Assembly (NCBI GenBank): GCA_035997045.1
Contig: DASYIY010000088.1
Coordinates: 1-32,213, forward strand
From: VRUE01 sp035997045
GTDB lineage: Bacteria; Actinomycetota; Thermoleophilia; Solirubrobacterales; 70-9
Direction: 5' to 3'
Length of the DNA: 32,213 nt
Shown here: in pieces, positions 1 to 6,771 of the stretch
Numbering within the stretch: position 1 is the stretch's first letter
How the letters are laid out: each line of letters opens with the position of its first letter
Notes under the pieces: model-generated
The model's database searches: none
Told to the model about the DNA's origin: nothing
Seen by the model: the letters and a program-made list of their open reading frames with translations, nothing else
Position numbers and translations under genes: made by a program

Positions 1-225
1 CGCCCCTCGCGGCGGTGCCGCAGGACCAGCGGGGCGACGTAGCCGATCAGGATGCCGACCGCGACGGCGACCAGCAGGGTGATGATCAGCGGGGCGTTGA
101 CAGTGACGAAGAGGACTTCGACCTTGACGCTCTGCGAGTTCTGCAGGGCGACGATGACGACCAGCGCGATCAGGACACCCCACTCCCCAGGCGCGCCAGT
201 TGACCGGTTTGCTCTCCTTGGCCAC
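1..225 (-). pseudogene. LapA-domain (DUF1049) membrane protein, frameshifted and cut by the window edge
   Basis: Reading leftward from GTG at 225, the first 15 codons give MAKESKPVNWRAWGV. After a run of four G (+ strand C at 178-181) the reading must shift by one base to continue as GVLIALVVIVALQNSQSVKV and then a hydrophobic stretch ending APLVLRHRR. Two membrane segments around an LQNSQ-V-V-FV motif, followed by a basic tail, are typical of LapA/DUF1049 proteins. The family is linked to envelope or LPS assembly in proteobacteria; its role in actinobacteria is unknown. GAGG lies just before the GTG, and the start is 6 nt after the stop of the DUF4337 gene, so the two are probably co-transcribed. 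The shift in a homopolymer may be a true mutation or a sequencing error. The 3' end lies outside the window. Confidence 0.6.
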
Positions 226-230
226 GACCT

Positions 231-803
231 CTATATGAGCAGACCGACCAGGAGGAGCGCAACGCCGGCGGTTGCGGCGGCGCCCGCAGCGCCCAGGAGC
301 CAGCGGCGGCGGGCGATGATCGAGACCGAGGCGAGCACGATCCCGACCTGCAGGCCCACCTCGGCCAGCTCGTAGTCGATGTGCTGTGTGTTGGCGTGAT
401 CGACTTCGTGTTCGTGGGAGTCGATCTCGGCGGCGAGGTGCGCGTCGGCCGGCGCCAGCTCGTCGGCCACCCGGGCCTCGTGCTTGCCGGCCTCGGCGGC
501 TGCCTGACTCTCCTGCGCGCCGCCCTCGCCCAGTACCCGCAGCAGCACCGAGTTGCCTTCGGCGACGTCGATCTTGACCCGGTTGCTCTCCAGCCGGGCG
601 GCGGCGTCGGCGCGGTGGGTCTCGCCGGTGATGACCTCCTTCACCGCCTCGTTGGAGAGGAACGTCGCGATCGCGAGAAAGGCCGCCATCAAGGCGACGA
701 CCATCGCCGCGTTGCGTCCGTGGTGCTGCCCGGCGTGGCCGTCGCCGCCGGTCGCCACGTGGTGTCCCTGCTCAAAACGCTCGTATGACCGGTGGGCCTC
801 CAC
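231..803 (-). CDS. DUF4337-family membrane protein
   Basis: About 190 residues. There is an N-terminal hydrophilic part rich in His and Gly, a first membrane segment (AAMVVALMAAFLAIATF), a long charged Ala/Glu-rich middle likely to be helical, and two C-terminal hydrophobic segments. This order matches DUF4337 proteins, whose function is not known. I chose GTG at 803 because AGAAGG sits six bases upstream. A longer reading to 899 would use a GTG without a ribosome binding site and would run into the promoter region of the divergent binding-protein gene. The gene probably heads a two-gene unit with the LapA-like gene. Confidence 0.7.
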   Translation of the reverse strand: MEAHRSYERFEQGHHVATGGDGHAGQHHGRNAAMVVALMAAFLAIATFLSNEAVKEVITGETHRADAAARLESNRVKIDVAEGNSVLLRVLGEGGAQESQAAAEAGKHEARVADELAPADAHLAAEIDSHEHEVDHANTQHIDYELAEVGLQVGIVLASVSIIARRRWLLGAAGAAATAGVALLLVGLLI

Positions 804-849
804 GGCATGCCTTCTAGCATCTGCCGCGGGCGCTCCCCCGGTCGTGGAA

Positions 850-855
850 TAGGCT
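850..855 (+). promoter_or_regulatory. -10 box TAGGCT before the binding-protein gene
   Basis: TAGGCT fits the TANNNT -10 pattern and ends 12 nt before GTG 868, leaving a leader of only about 5 nt. No Shine-Dalgarno sequence is present. This suggests a leaderless or near-leaderless transcript. Confidence 0.35.
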
Positions 856-867
856 GATCTTCGCCCC

Positions 868-2187
868 GTGTCCCTCCGCCTCCCGATCCTCGGCAGCACA
901 GCGCTACTCGTGCTCGCCCTCGTCTTGCTCGGGACCGGCGCGCTGAGCCAGGCCGCGGATCCGGCGGTGACGCCGGTCGGCTCGGCGTCCTGTGGGGCGG
1001 TTCAGTACGACGGCGCGGGCGCGGCGGAAGCGCTGATCGTCTCCGACCTGCCCCTGCAGGGCGACTCGCGCGAACGCTCGCGGCAGATGAACGACGCGAT
1101 CCGACTCGTGCTCGAAGGGGCGAGCTGGCACGCCGGCGGCGTCGCGATCGGCTTCCAGGCCTGCGACGACTCCAACGCCAAGACCGGCCTCTGGACGAAG
1201 GCCAAGTGCCAGGCCAACGCCAGGGCGTACGTCGCCGACCCGAGCGTGCTCGGCGTCGTCGGCACCTACAACTCCGGTTGCGCCGAAGCGATCGTGCCGA
1301 TCCTCAGCAAGGCGCCCGGCGGTGGCCTGGCGATGGTCTCGCCCGGCAACACGGCGATCTGCCTGACCCAGACCAGCCCCAGCTGCAGCGGCGGCGAGCC
1401 GGGCAGCCTCTACCCCGTCCGGCGCACCTACGCCCGCGTGGTCCCCAACGACGCCTACCAGGGGGCGGGACTGGCGAGCTTCGCCAAGCAGCAGGGCATC
1501 AAGCGCGCCTACGTCCTCTACGCGGGCAAAGACCCGACCAGCCTCGGCCAGGCCAAGACCTTCCGCGGTGCCGCCGGCAAGCTGGGGATCGCGCTCGCCG
1601 GCTTCAGCGCCTGGAACCCCAGCGCCTCCACCTACAGCGGCCTGATGCGCAAGGTCGCGGCCACCTCCCCCGACGCCATCCTGCTGGCGGGTCTGACCGA
1701 GCAGAATGGCGGCCGCCTGATCAAGGACAAGGTCGCGGCGATGGGGCCGAACAACGGCATGGTGAAGTTGCTGGCGCCCGACGGCTTCGCCCAGCAGTCG
1801 ACGATCGAACTCGCCGGATCGGCAGCGAAGGGGATGTTCGCCAGCGTGCCGGGGCGAGTGCCGCAGAACCTCGTCGGACCCGGCAAGAAGCTTGTCTCGC
1901 AGCTGCAGAAAGAGGTGGAGGGCCCAGTCGAACTCTATGCGCCCTATGCCGGGCAGGCGGCAAGCGTGCTGCTCGGCGCGATCGCGCCCGGCGGCGGCCG
2001 CTCCGCCGTGGTCGACGCCGTGCGCAAGGCCAAGGTCCAGAACGGCATCACCGGCAGCTTCAGGATCCTCCCCAGCGGCGACCCAAGCGTCGGGCCGATC
2101 ACCGTCTCGGTCGCCAAGAAGACTTTCGTGCCGGTCGACGAGGTCGAGCCGGGACCGAGCCTGGTCAAGGCCGCCCGCGGCGGCTGA
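868..2187 (+). CDS. ABC transporter substrate-binding protein, branched-chain amino acid (LivK) type
   Basis: 439 residues. The N-terminus is a signal peptide (basic MSLR, hydrophobic core LLVLALVLLGTGAL, then Ala-rich cleavage region). The mature part has a type 1 periplasmic-binding fold: DDSNAKTGLWTKAKCQAN and VLGVVGTYNSGCAEAIVPIL in the first lobe, then RTYARVVPNDAYQGAGLASF and GIKRAYVLYAGKD, the usual signature of LivK/Leu-Ile-Val-binding proteins. Cys residues in the first lobe could form disulfides. No permease or ATPase gene is adjacent, so the ligand cannot be inferred. It converges on the hemoglobin gene with only 2 nt between stop codons. The GTG start lacks a ribosome binding site but has a -10 box close upstream. 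Confidence 0.8.
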   Translation: MSLRLPILGSTALLVLALVLLGTGALSQAADPAVTPVGSASCGAVQYDGAGAAEALIVSDLPLQGDSRERSRQMNDAIRLVLEGASWHAGGVAIGFQACDDSNAKTGLWTKAKCQANARAYVADPSVLGVVGTYNSGCAEAIVPILSKAPGGGLAMVSPGNTAICLTQTSPSCSGGEPGSLYPVRRTYARVVPNDAYQGAGLASFAKQQGIKRAYVLYAGKDPTSLGQAKTFRGAAGKLGIALAGFSAWNPSASTYSGLMRKVAATSPDAILLAGLTEQNGGRLIKDKVAAMGPNNGMVKLLAPDGFAQQSTIELAGSAAKGMFASVPGRVPQNLVGPGKKLVSQLQKEVEGPVELYAPYAGQAASVLLGAIAPGGGRSAVVDAVRKAKVQNGITGSFRILPSGDPSVGPITVSVAKKTFVPVDEVEPGPSLVKAARGG

Positions 2188-2189
2188 CC

Positions 2190-2663
2190 TCAGGGTTGGA
2201 AGGGCGGCGCCTCGCCCCAGCCCCAGCGTGGCACCGGAGCCTGCTCGACAACCTCGGCCCCGGACTGGGAGTTGTGCATCGCCAGCCGCGTGCCCCACTC
2301 GAGGTAGGCGATCAGGGCCGAGCGGAACTCCGGATCGGTCGGCAACCCGGCATCGTCCGCCGCAAGGCTCATCAGCGAAGCGAAGCGAAAGCGTTGCTCG
2401 GCGCTGATTTCGAGGCCGCGATGCTTGGCCAGCATTTGCTCGTAGCCGCCGAGCTCCTCTGTGTAGCGCTCGGGGCCGCCGAAGACCTCCGACCACCAGG
2501 CGACCACGTGCCGGCGGTGCTCCTCACCGACGCCGCCGGGAAAGAACGGTGAGAGCAGCCCGTCTTGTTCGACCCGGTCATAGAAGGCGCTGATCAGCGC
2601 CTCGATCGCCTCTTGTCCACCGGCCCACTCGAAGAGCGTCGGTGTCTGCTCCTCGTCCGCCAC
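2190..2663 (-). CDS. Truncated hemoglobin (2-on-2 globin)
   Basis: 157 residues. TLFEWAGGQEAIEALISAFY at the N-terminus, a Tyr in the B helix region (Y28), the AWWSEVFGGPERYTEE segment, His81 in LAKHRGLEIS as likely proximal heme ligand, and RFRFASLMSLAADDAGL with a conserved C-terminal helix match the group II-like truncated globins common in actinobacteria. Such proteins bind oxygen or NO and are linked to redox or nitrosative stress. The C-terminal tail after about residue 130 (ending WGWGEAPPFQP) is an extension often found in actinobacterial homologues. The GTG start has TAAATT seven bases upstream and no ribosome binding site, so translation may be leaderless. Confidence 0.85.
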   Translation of the reverse strand: MADEEQTPTLFEWAGGQEAIEALISAFYDRVEQDGLLSPFFPGGVGEEHRRHVVAWWSEVFGGPERYTEELGGYEQMLAKHRGLEISAEQRFRFASLMSLAADDAGLPTDPEFRSALIAYLEWGTRLAMHNSQSGAEVVEQAPVPRWGWGEAPPFQP

Positions 2664-2677
2664 TCGATCGAATTTAC

Positions 2678-2702
2678 CGTTTCGCGCTTGTCTCGCCGGG
2701 TA
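2678..2702 (+). promoter_or_regulatory. SigB/SigF-type promoter CGTTT-N15-GGGTA upstream of topoisomerase IB
   Basis: CGTTT at 2678-2682 and GGGTA at 2698-2702 are separated by 15 nt, matching the consensus of actinobacterial SigF and Bacillus SigB promoters. It lies between the divergent hemoglobin and topoisomerase genes and points at the latter. The -10 end is 64 nt from the topoisomerase GTG and 12 nt from a short upstream reading frame. Confidence 0.55.
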
Positions 2703-2714
2703 CCGAGGAGACCC

Positions 2715-2774
2715 ATGTCAGATCAGCCGCAGGGCAGGCAGACCGCTGGGACAGAGTCCATGCCGCGTGAGTAA
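2715..2774 (+). CDS. Possible 19-codon leader peptide overlapping topoisomerase IB start
   Basis: ATG at 2715 is preceded by GAGGAG with ideal spacing. The frame encodes MSDQPQGRQTAGTESMPRE and stops at a TAA that overlaps the topoisomerase GTG (2767) by 8 nt. The topoisomerase start itself has a weak ribosome binding site, so the short frame could feed ribosomes to it by translational coupling. Alternatives are a chance frame, or a former N-terminus of the topoisomerase put out of frame. If the SigB-like promoter starts near 2709, the GAGGAG would be only partly transcribed. Confidence 0.3.
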   Translation: MSDQPQGRQTAGTESMPRE

Positions 2775-3783
2775 CAAGGCGTCGGGACGGCTCAGGCGCT
2801 CTGACTGTTCCGGCAGTGGAATTCAGCGGCGCGGTCGCGGTCGCGGCTTCGCCTACCGGGATGCCGGCGGGGAGCGGATCGAGGACGAGGAGACGCTGGC
2901 GCGGATCGGCGAGCTGGCGATCCCGCCGGCCTGGCGGGAGGTCTGGATTTGCCCCGATCCGCTCGGCCACATCCAGGCAACCGGACTCGACGCGGCCGGG
3001 CGCAAGCAGTACCTCTACCACGAGCGCTGGCAGCTGAAGGCCGCGGCGCGCAAGTTCGAGTCGATGCGGGAATTCGCCGAGTCGCTGCCGCGCCTGCGCC
3101 GCGCGGTGAAGGTGGATCTCGGCCGCGAAGGCATGCCGCGAGAGCGGGCACTCGCCTGCGCGGCTCGCCTGCTCGACCTCGGCTTCTTCCGGATCGGCGG
3201 CGAGGAGTACGCCGAGGCCAACGAAAGCTACGGCGTGGCGACGATCCTGCGCGAGCACGTCTCGATCAGCGGCGGCGAGGTCGTCTTCGACTTTCCCGCC
3301 AAGAGCGGCCAACGCCGGGTCCAGTCGATCCGCGACCCCGAGATCCAGCGGGTGATCGAAGCGATGCGCCGGCGGCGCAGCGGCCCCGACGACCTGCTCG
3401 TCTTCCGCGAGCAGGGCAGCTGGCGCGACGTCCGTTCCGAGGACGTCAACGCCTACCTGCGGGAGAAGATCGGCGAGGGCTTCTCGGCCAAGGACTTTCG
3501 CACCTGGCACGGCACCGTCCTCGCCGCGGTCGAGCTCGCCGCGGAGCCGCCACCCAAATCCCGGGCGGCGGCCGAGCGAGCGATTCGGGCGGCGGTCAAG
3601 CGAGTCGCCGAGCGGCTCGGCAACACCCCCGCCGTCGCCCGCGGCTCCTACATCGATCCGAAGCTGCTCGATCGCTTCCGCGATGGCGCGACGATCCGCC
3701 TTCCCCGTCCATCCGCCAAGAAAGCGCTCGACGCGAAGCGCCGAGCCCGGATCGAGCGCGAGGTCCTCGCCCTGATTGAGTAG
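2767..3783 (+). CDS. DNA topoisomerase IB (poxvirus-type)
   Basis: 338 residues. It relaxes supercoils by a 3'-phosphotyrosine nick. The N-terminal domain (about 25-105) carries WICPDPLGHIQATGLDAAGR and KQYLYHERW, typical of bacterial topoisomerase IB. The catalytic domain shows Arg142 (GFFRIGGEEY), Lys179 in the FPAKSG hairpin, Arg245 in KDFRTWHGT, Asn286 in LGNTPAV (bacterial members use Asn where vaccinia has His) and the nucleophile Tyr295 in GSYIDPKLLDRF. All catalytic positions are intact and the length is normal. It follows a SigB/SigF-like promoter, which suggests expression in stress or stationary phase. Confidence 0.92.
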   Translation: MSNKASGRLRRSDCSGSGIQRRGRGRGFAYRDAGGERIEDEETLARIGELAIPPAWREVWICPDPLGHIQATGLDAAGRKQYLYHERWQLKAAARKFESMREFAESLPRLRRAVKVDLGREGMPRERALACAARLLDLGFFRIGGEEYAEANESYGVATILREHVSISGGEVVFDFPAKSGQRRVQSIRDPEIQRVIEAMRRRRSGPDDLLVFREQGSWRDVRSEDVNAYLREKIGEGFSAKDFRTWHGTVLAAVELAAEPPPKSRAAAERAIRAAVKRVAERLGNTPAVARGSYIDPKLLDRFRDGATIRLPRPSAKKALDAKRRARIEREVLALIE

Positions 3784-3796
3784 CGACGGCCACGGG

Positions 3797-3802
3797 TAGC
3801 TT
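3797..3802 (+). promoter_or_regulatory. -10 box TAGCTT for a leaderless DUF4235 transcript
   Basis: TAGCTT ends 7 nt before GTG 3810 and no ribosome binding site is visible, so transcription would begin at or next to the start codon. The box sits in the 26-nt gap after the topoisomerase stop codon. Confidence 0.4.
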
Positions 3803-3809
3803 CAGCCGC

Positions 3810-4085
3810 GTGAAGGTGGTCTTCGCTCCGATCGGAATCCTCGCCGGCCTCGCCGCAGGTTTCGCTGCCCAGAAGGGTTTCGAGCGGATCTGGGCGGTCT
3901 TCGACGATGAGGAAGCGCCGGAGGTTGAGGACCGGGCGGTCTCCTACCCGAAGCTGATCGCGGCGCTGGCGCTCGAGGGAGCGATCTTCCGCCTGGTCAA
4001 AGGCATGGTCGACCGCGGTGCCCGGGTCGGCTTCGCCTCGACCACCGGCGTCTGGCCGGGCGAGGACAACACCGCCTCTTCCTGA
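3810..4085 (+). CDS. DUF4235 domain-containing membrane protein
   Basis: 91 residues. An N-terminal hydrophobic segment with Gly spacing (IGILAGLAAGFAAQKGFERIW), an acidic linker (FDDEEAPEVEDR) and a second amphipathic or hydrophobic helix (KLIAALALEGAIFRLVKGMV) followed by DRGARVGFASTTGVWPGE match DUF4235, a small actinobacterial family of unknown function. It is probably an inner-membrane protein. It lies 26 nt downstream of topoisomerase IB but has its own -10-like box directly before the GTG, so it may be transcribed on its own as a leaderless message. Confidence 0.75.
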   Translation: MKVVFAPIGILAGLAAGFAAQKGFERIWAVFDDEEAPEVEDRAVSYPKLIAALALEGAIFRLVKGMVDRGARVGFASTTGVWPGEDNTASS

Positions 4086-4138
4086 GGCGCCCAGACCCGG
4101 AGTCCCCTGTCCAGACTCCGGGCCGGCTGAGGCTCAGG
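4081..4138. terminator. Bidirectional terminator hairpin between DUF4235 and csbD-like genes
   Basis: CCCGGAGTC (4096-4104) and GACTCCGGG (4114-4122) form a perfect 9-bp stem with a 9-nt loop between two convergent genes. A second, outer inverted pair, CCTGAG (4081-4086) with CTCAGG (4133-4138), contains the stop codons of both genes. There is no U-tract. Confidence 0.55.
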
Positions 4139-4322
4139 TCTTGCGTTCGAGGTCCGCGACCTCGGCGGCCTTGTCCTCGACCTTGTCCTGGGCGTGGTCG
4201 AGTTGCTCCTTCTTCTCGCCCTTCTCCTCCTCGCGTTTGCCCTGACGGCGCAGCGATCCATCGTCGGTGAGGTCGCCCGCTGCCTGCTTGGCCCTGCCGG
4301 TGATCTTGTCCAGAATGCCCAT
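4134..4322 (-). CDS. CsbD-like stress protein
   Basis: 62 residues, highly charged and helical: MGILDKITGRAKQAAGDLTD followed by Lys/Glu-rich repeats ending VADLERKT. The K-GRAKQAAGDLTDD-L--QGK core is the CsbD family signature. CsbD is a SigB-dependent general stress protein in Bacillus; its molecular role is unknown. ATG 4322 has AAGGA 7 nt upstream. A SigB/SigF-type promoter lies 40 nt upstream, which fits the known regulation of the family. Confidence 0.85.
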   Translation of the reverse strand: MGILDKITGRAKQAAGDLTDDGSLRRQGKREEEKGEKKEQLDHAQDKVEDKAAEVADLERKT

Positions 4323-4361
4323 CTCGGGTCCTTTCGTTCGATCTTCTTGCCGAACCGGTGG

Positions 4362-4386
4362 TACCCCCACTGCAATGCGGGAAACC
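4362..4386 (-). promoter_or_regulatory. SigB/SigF-type promoter GGTTT-N15-GGGTA of the csbD-like gene
   Basis: On the minus strand, GGTTT (4386-4382) and GGGTA (4366-4362) are spaced by 15 nt. This is an exact match to the actinobacterial SigF consensus, 39 nt before the ATG of a gene family that is SigB-controlled in Bacillus. Confidence 0.65.
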
Positions 4387-4432
4387 CAGGCGGGGGCCGG
4401 AAAGACGAAGGACCGGCGAGCTCGGAGCGCGC

Positions 4433-5350
4433 CTATCGGCGCGAAGCCCGCAAGCGGATCGTCGTGCGGCCGGGACGCGAGCGGATCTGGACCAGATCGC
4501 AAAGCTGGTTTGCGATCCAGAGGCCGCGCCCGCCTTCCTGGGTCAGCTGCGGCCGCAAGCGGCCGGCCAGCGGCTCTTCGATCGAGCCGCTGTCCTCGAA
4601 CTCGACCAGCAGGCGGCCGTCGTCCTGCCAGGTGCGCAGGGTGCCGCTGCCACCACCGTGGGCGACGCTGTTGGCGGCCAGCTCGCTGGCGGCGATGACG
4701 AGGTCGGCGGTGTCGGGGGCCGCCAGGCCGGCGAGCTCGGCGACGCGCTCGACCAATCGCCTCACATCGGCGAGCTTGGCGCGATCGAACTCGAAGGCCT
4801 CGATGCCCGCCGGCTGCTTGCTCAGCTCCCCGGCAAAGCAATCCCGCCCAGCGACATATTCGCTGCTGCGCTCATCGATCCCGTCGTGGCAGACCGAGCC
4901 GTGGGAGTGAGCGACCTTCTCCAGCACTTCGTCGCCGAGGGCACGGCCGTCGTAGGGGCAGAGAAGCGACCACGCGGGGAGCGGGGAGAAGGCAATGTTG
5001 AGCAGCGACTCATGACGTTCGCACTCGTCGATCTCGGCAGCGCCACGGCCCGGCCAGACCGGTTCGCCGATACCGCGCACCGGCCGGCCCCCGCTCTCAT
5101 CGACGAACTCACGCCAGAAGGGGATGATCCGGGCTGGGTTCTGGCCCAGCTCTTGCATCGCGGCAAAGCGGATGGAAGCCGCATCGGCGCCCAACTCGCC
5201 TTCGAGCAGAGCGACGTTGGCCGACCCCACCGCCACGAGGGCCGGTTCGCCCGCCTCGAGTGCCTCGCGCAAGAACGGCACTGTGCCGTCAAGAAACTCG
5301 TCAGCGTCAGCGTAGATCAAGGCGTCGTGTCGAAAACCCGGCTGGCTCAT
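4433..5350 (-). CDS. MEDS-HATPase anti-sigma regulator (RsbA/RsbW-like)
   Basis: About 305 residues. Residues 1 to about 165 form a MEDS sensory domain (FRHDALIYADADEFLDGTVP, ALVAV near the start, then LNIAFSPLPAWSLLCPYD). Residues about 190-305 form a GHKL ATPase of the anti-sigma serine kinase type, with N-box LVIAASELAANSVAHGG, G1 box VEFEDSGSIEEP and G2 box GGRGLWIANQLCD. Such proteins bind a sigma factor or phosphorylate an anti-sigma antagonist in partner switching. I chose ATG 5350 because GAGG lies 5 nt upstream; a start at 5377 adds nine residues with no such signal. Its neighbours (CsbD, PP2C phosphatase, SigB-like promoters) support a role in general stress control. Confidence 0.85.
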   Translation of the reverse strand: MSQPGFRHDALIYADADEFLDGTVPFLREALEAGEPALVAVGSANVALLEGELGADAASIRFAAMQELGQNPARIIPFWREFVDESGGRPVRGIGEPVWPGRGAAEIDECERHESLLNIAFSPLPAWSLLCPYDGRALGDEVLEKVAHSHGSVCHDGIDERSSEYVAGRDCFAGELSKQPAGIEAFEFDRAKLADVRRLVERVAELAGLAAPDTADLVIAASELAANSVAHGGGSGTLRTWQDDGRLLVEFEDSGSIEEPLAGRLRPQLTQEGGRGLWIANQLCDLVQIRSRPGRTTIRLRASRR

Positions 5351-5389
5351 GTCCGCCTCGGCACTTGATCTCGGCACTCGAATCGGTTC

Positions 5390-5405
5390 ATGTAGAGCCT
5401 TACAT
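5390..5405. promoter_or_regulatory. Inverted repeat ATGTA-N6-TACAT in a divergent promoter region
   Basis: ATGTA at 5390-5394 and TACAT at 5401-5405 form a short dyad in the AT-richer spacer between the MEDS-HATPase gene and the zinc-ribbon gene. It could be an operator; no regulator is identified. Confidence 0.25.
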
Positions 5406-5410
5406 CGGCA

Positions 5411-5437
5411 GGTTTAGCCGTTGCGTCAACTTGGGTA
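5411..5437 (+). promoter_or_regulatory. SigB/SigF-type promoter GGTTT-N17-GGGTA of the zinc-ribbon gene
   Basis: GGTTT at 5411-5415 and GGGTA at 5433-5437 with a 17-nt spacer match the SigF/SigB consensus. The -10 ends 40 nt before ATG 5478, nearly the same distance as for the csbD-like gene. Confidence 0.6.
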
Positions 5438-5477
5438 GTGAGCTTCCATCCGGGTTGTCTAATCGAGGAGCAGAACG

Positions 5478-5741
5478 ATGTTCAGTTGCGATAGATGTGG
5501 GAGCCGTTACAGCGCCATGCACGCGGCCACCTTGGAGAATTGCCCCCGCTGCCAGATCCGCGACCAGATCTCGGCACCGCTTGCCTTCAGGGCCTTTGAA
5601 TCTTCTGACTTCCCCGAGGGAGCAAGTTCGAAACCCCGCAGCCTGCCGCTTACCGCGACTGCGGCTTCAGCACGAGCAGGCAGAGATCGTCCCGGATCGG
5701 CGCCTCAGCCCACTCGAGGATCGCTTTCTCAACCTCTGTGA
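5478..5741 (+). CDS. Small zinc-ribbon protein with a run-on C-terminus
   Basis: 87 residues. The N-terminal part, FSCDRCGSRYSAMHAATLEN followed by CPRCQIRDQ, has two CxxC knuckles 16 residues apart and should bind one zinc ion. It has a good ribbon-type signature and an AGGAG-like site (GAGGAG) before the ATG. Beyond about residue 45 the sequence is low-complexity Ser/Pro/Arg, and the last 92 nt are antisense to the PP2C gene. The true product may be the first 40-50 residues with the original stop codon lost. Function is unknown; its SigB-like promoter suggests a stress role. Confidence 0.55.
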   Translation: MFSCDRCGSRYSAMHAATLENCPRCQIRDQISAPLAFRAFESSDFPEGASSKPRSLPLTATAASARAGRDRPGSAPQPTRGSLSQPL

Positions 5742-6693
5742 CCATCGCCGCGGCCGGCAGTTTGGCCAGCGGCGCGAGGAATCGTGAAAGGCCGTCGAGG
5801 CCGAGCATTGCTCCGTCGCGGCGGACGTCGGTGGCGCCGTCGGTGTAGACCACGACTCCCTCGCCCACTCGCAGCGAAGCCTCGCGGTTGCTCAAGCTGA
5901 GATTGGGGTCTGCGCCGAGCAGGAAGGTCGGGCTTTCGGGAGGGAACTCGTCCAGCCCCGGCAGCCGCAGCGGCAGCGGATGGCCGGCAATCGCCCAGGA
6001 GAGCTGGGCCTCCTGGGCGCGGAACCGCAGGCAGACGGCGCTGACCAGTTCGCGCTCGTCGCGGGGCCGGTCGACCAGCGCCCCGTTGGCCAGCATCAGC
6101 AGCTCGGCCGGGTCGCTGGTGTTCGCGGCAAAAGCGGCAAAGCGAGCGCGAATGAAGGTCGCCAGACGGGCGGCCTCGGGGCCATGGCCGACGACGTCGC
6201 CGACGATCGCGACAGCCGAGCTGTCGGGGCCGTTGGTGAGCAGGTAGAAGTCGCCCGAGACGCCGTACTCGGAGGGCACAAACGCGGCGGCGGCATCGAC
6301 GCCGGGCAGCTGCGGCAGCGCCGAGGGGGTCAGCGCCGCCCGGATCGCCTCCAGTTCCTCGACCGAGTGCTCGAGCACAGTCACTCGCTCCCTCAGCAGC
6401 GAGACGAGGACGGCAACCGCGACGAAGGCGAGCAGCCTCACCGCCAGCGTCGGCCCGAAGTGCGGGACCGGCTGGATCGCGGAACCGATGAGGTAGAGGA
6501 CGGCGCAGCCCACCACGGCGGCAGCGCCGGCTCGCCGGCCGCCCCACCAGGCCGCGAGCCCGATCGGGATCGCGTAGAAGAAACCGATGCCGACGTTGGT
6601 CTGGGCCGGCGTCACCAACCAGACGACGAAGACCAGTAGTGCCATCGCACAAACCCAGGCGAGACGAGCAGGATTGGGCATCGTCCGCGGCAC
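5650..6693 (-). CDS. Membrane-anchored PP2C (SpoIIE-type) serine phosphatase
   Basis: 347 residues. Three to four membrane segments occupy about residues 10-105, followed by a short coiled linker (VTVLEHSVEELEAIRAAL) and a PP2C SpoIIE/RsbU domain. Metal-binding motifs are intact: GVSGDFYLL, VGDVVGHGPEAA, YTDGATDVR and IRDDLCLLVL. Such phosphatases dephosphorylate an anti-sigma antagonist and release a stress sigma factor, so this may be the partner of the MEDS-HATPase encoded about 300 nt downstream on the same strand. GTG 6693 has AAGG 9 nt upstream. An internal ATG at 6681 has no ribosome binding site. Confidence 0.85.
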   Translation of the reverse strand: MPRTMPNPARLAWVCAMALLVFVVWLVTPAQTNVGIGFFYAIPIGLAAWWGGRRAGAAAVVGCAVLYLIGSAIQPVPHFGPTLAVRLLAFVAVAVLVSLLRERVTVLEHSVEELEAIRAALTPSALPQLPGVDAAAAFVPSEYGVSGDFYLLTNGPDSSAVAIVGDVVGHGPEAARLATFIRARFAAFAANTSDPAELLMLANGALVDRPRDERELVSAVCLRFRAQEAQLSWAIAGHPLPLRLPGLDEFPPESPTFLLGADPNLSLSNREASLRVGEGVVVYTDGATDVRRDGAMLGLDGLSRFLAPLAKLPAAAMVTEVEKAILEWAEAPIRDDLCLLVLKPQSR

Positions 6694-6730
6694 TTGCGAC
6701 GACCTTATAGGAGGTGCTCGCAGCCCCCGT

Positions 6731-6758
6731 GCGCTCCGGACCGGCTTGCCCGGAGCGC
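6731..6758 (-). terminator. Hairpin after the RibD/DHFR-like gene
   Basis: GCGCTCCGG (6731-6739) pairs perfectly with CCGGAGCGC (6750-6758), with a 10-nt loop. It lies 14 nt past the stop codon of the reductase gene and upstream of the phosphatase gene. No U-tract is present, as is common in GC-rich actinobacteria. Confidence 0.5.
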
Positions 6759-6771
6759 GCCGCTCCCGTCT

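Noticed and set aside
904..2496. Long minus-strand open frame opposite the binding-protein gene
   Set aside because: Composition is the Arg/Ala/Gly-rich pattern of an antisense shadow. The plus-strand protein has a signal peptide and family motifs.
3793..3797. GGGTA before the DUF4235 gene as a SigB/SigF-type -10
   Set aside because: No GTTT-like -35 at 15-17 nt upstream (only GATTG). The overlapping TAGCTT box explains the start better.
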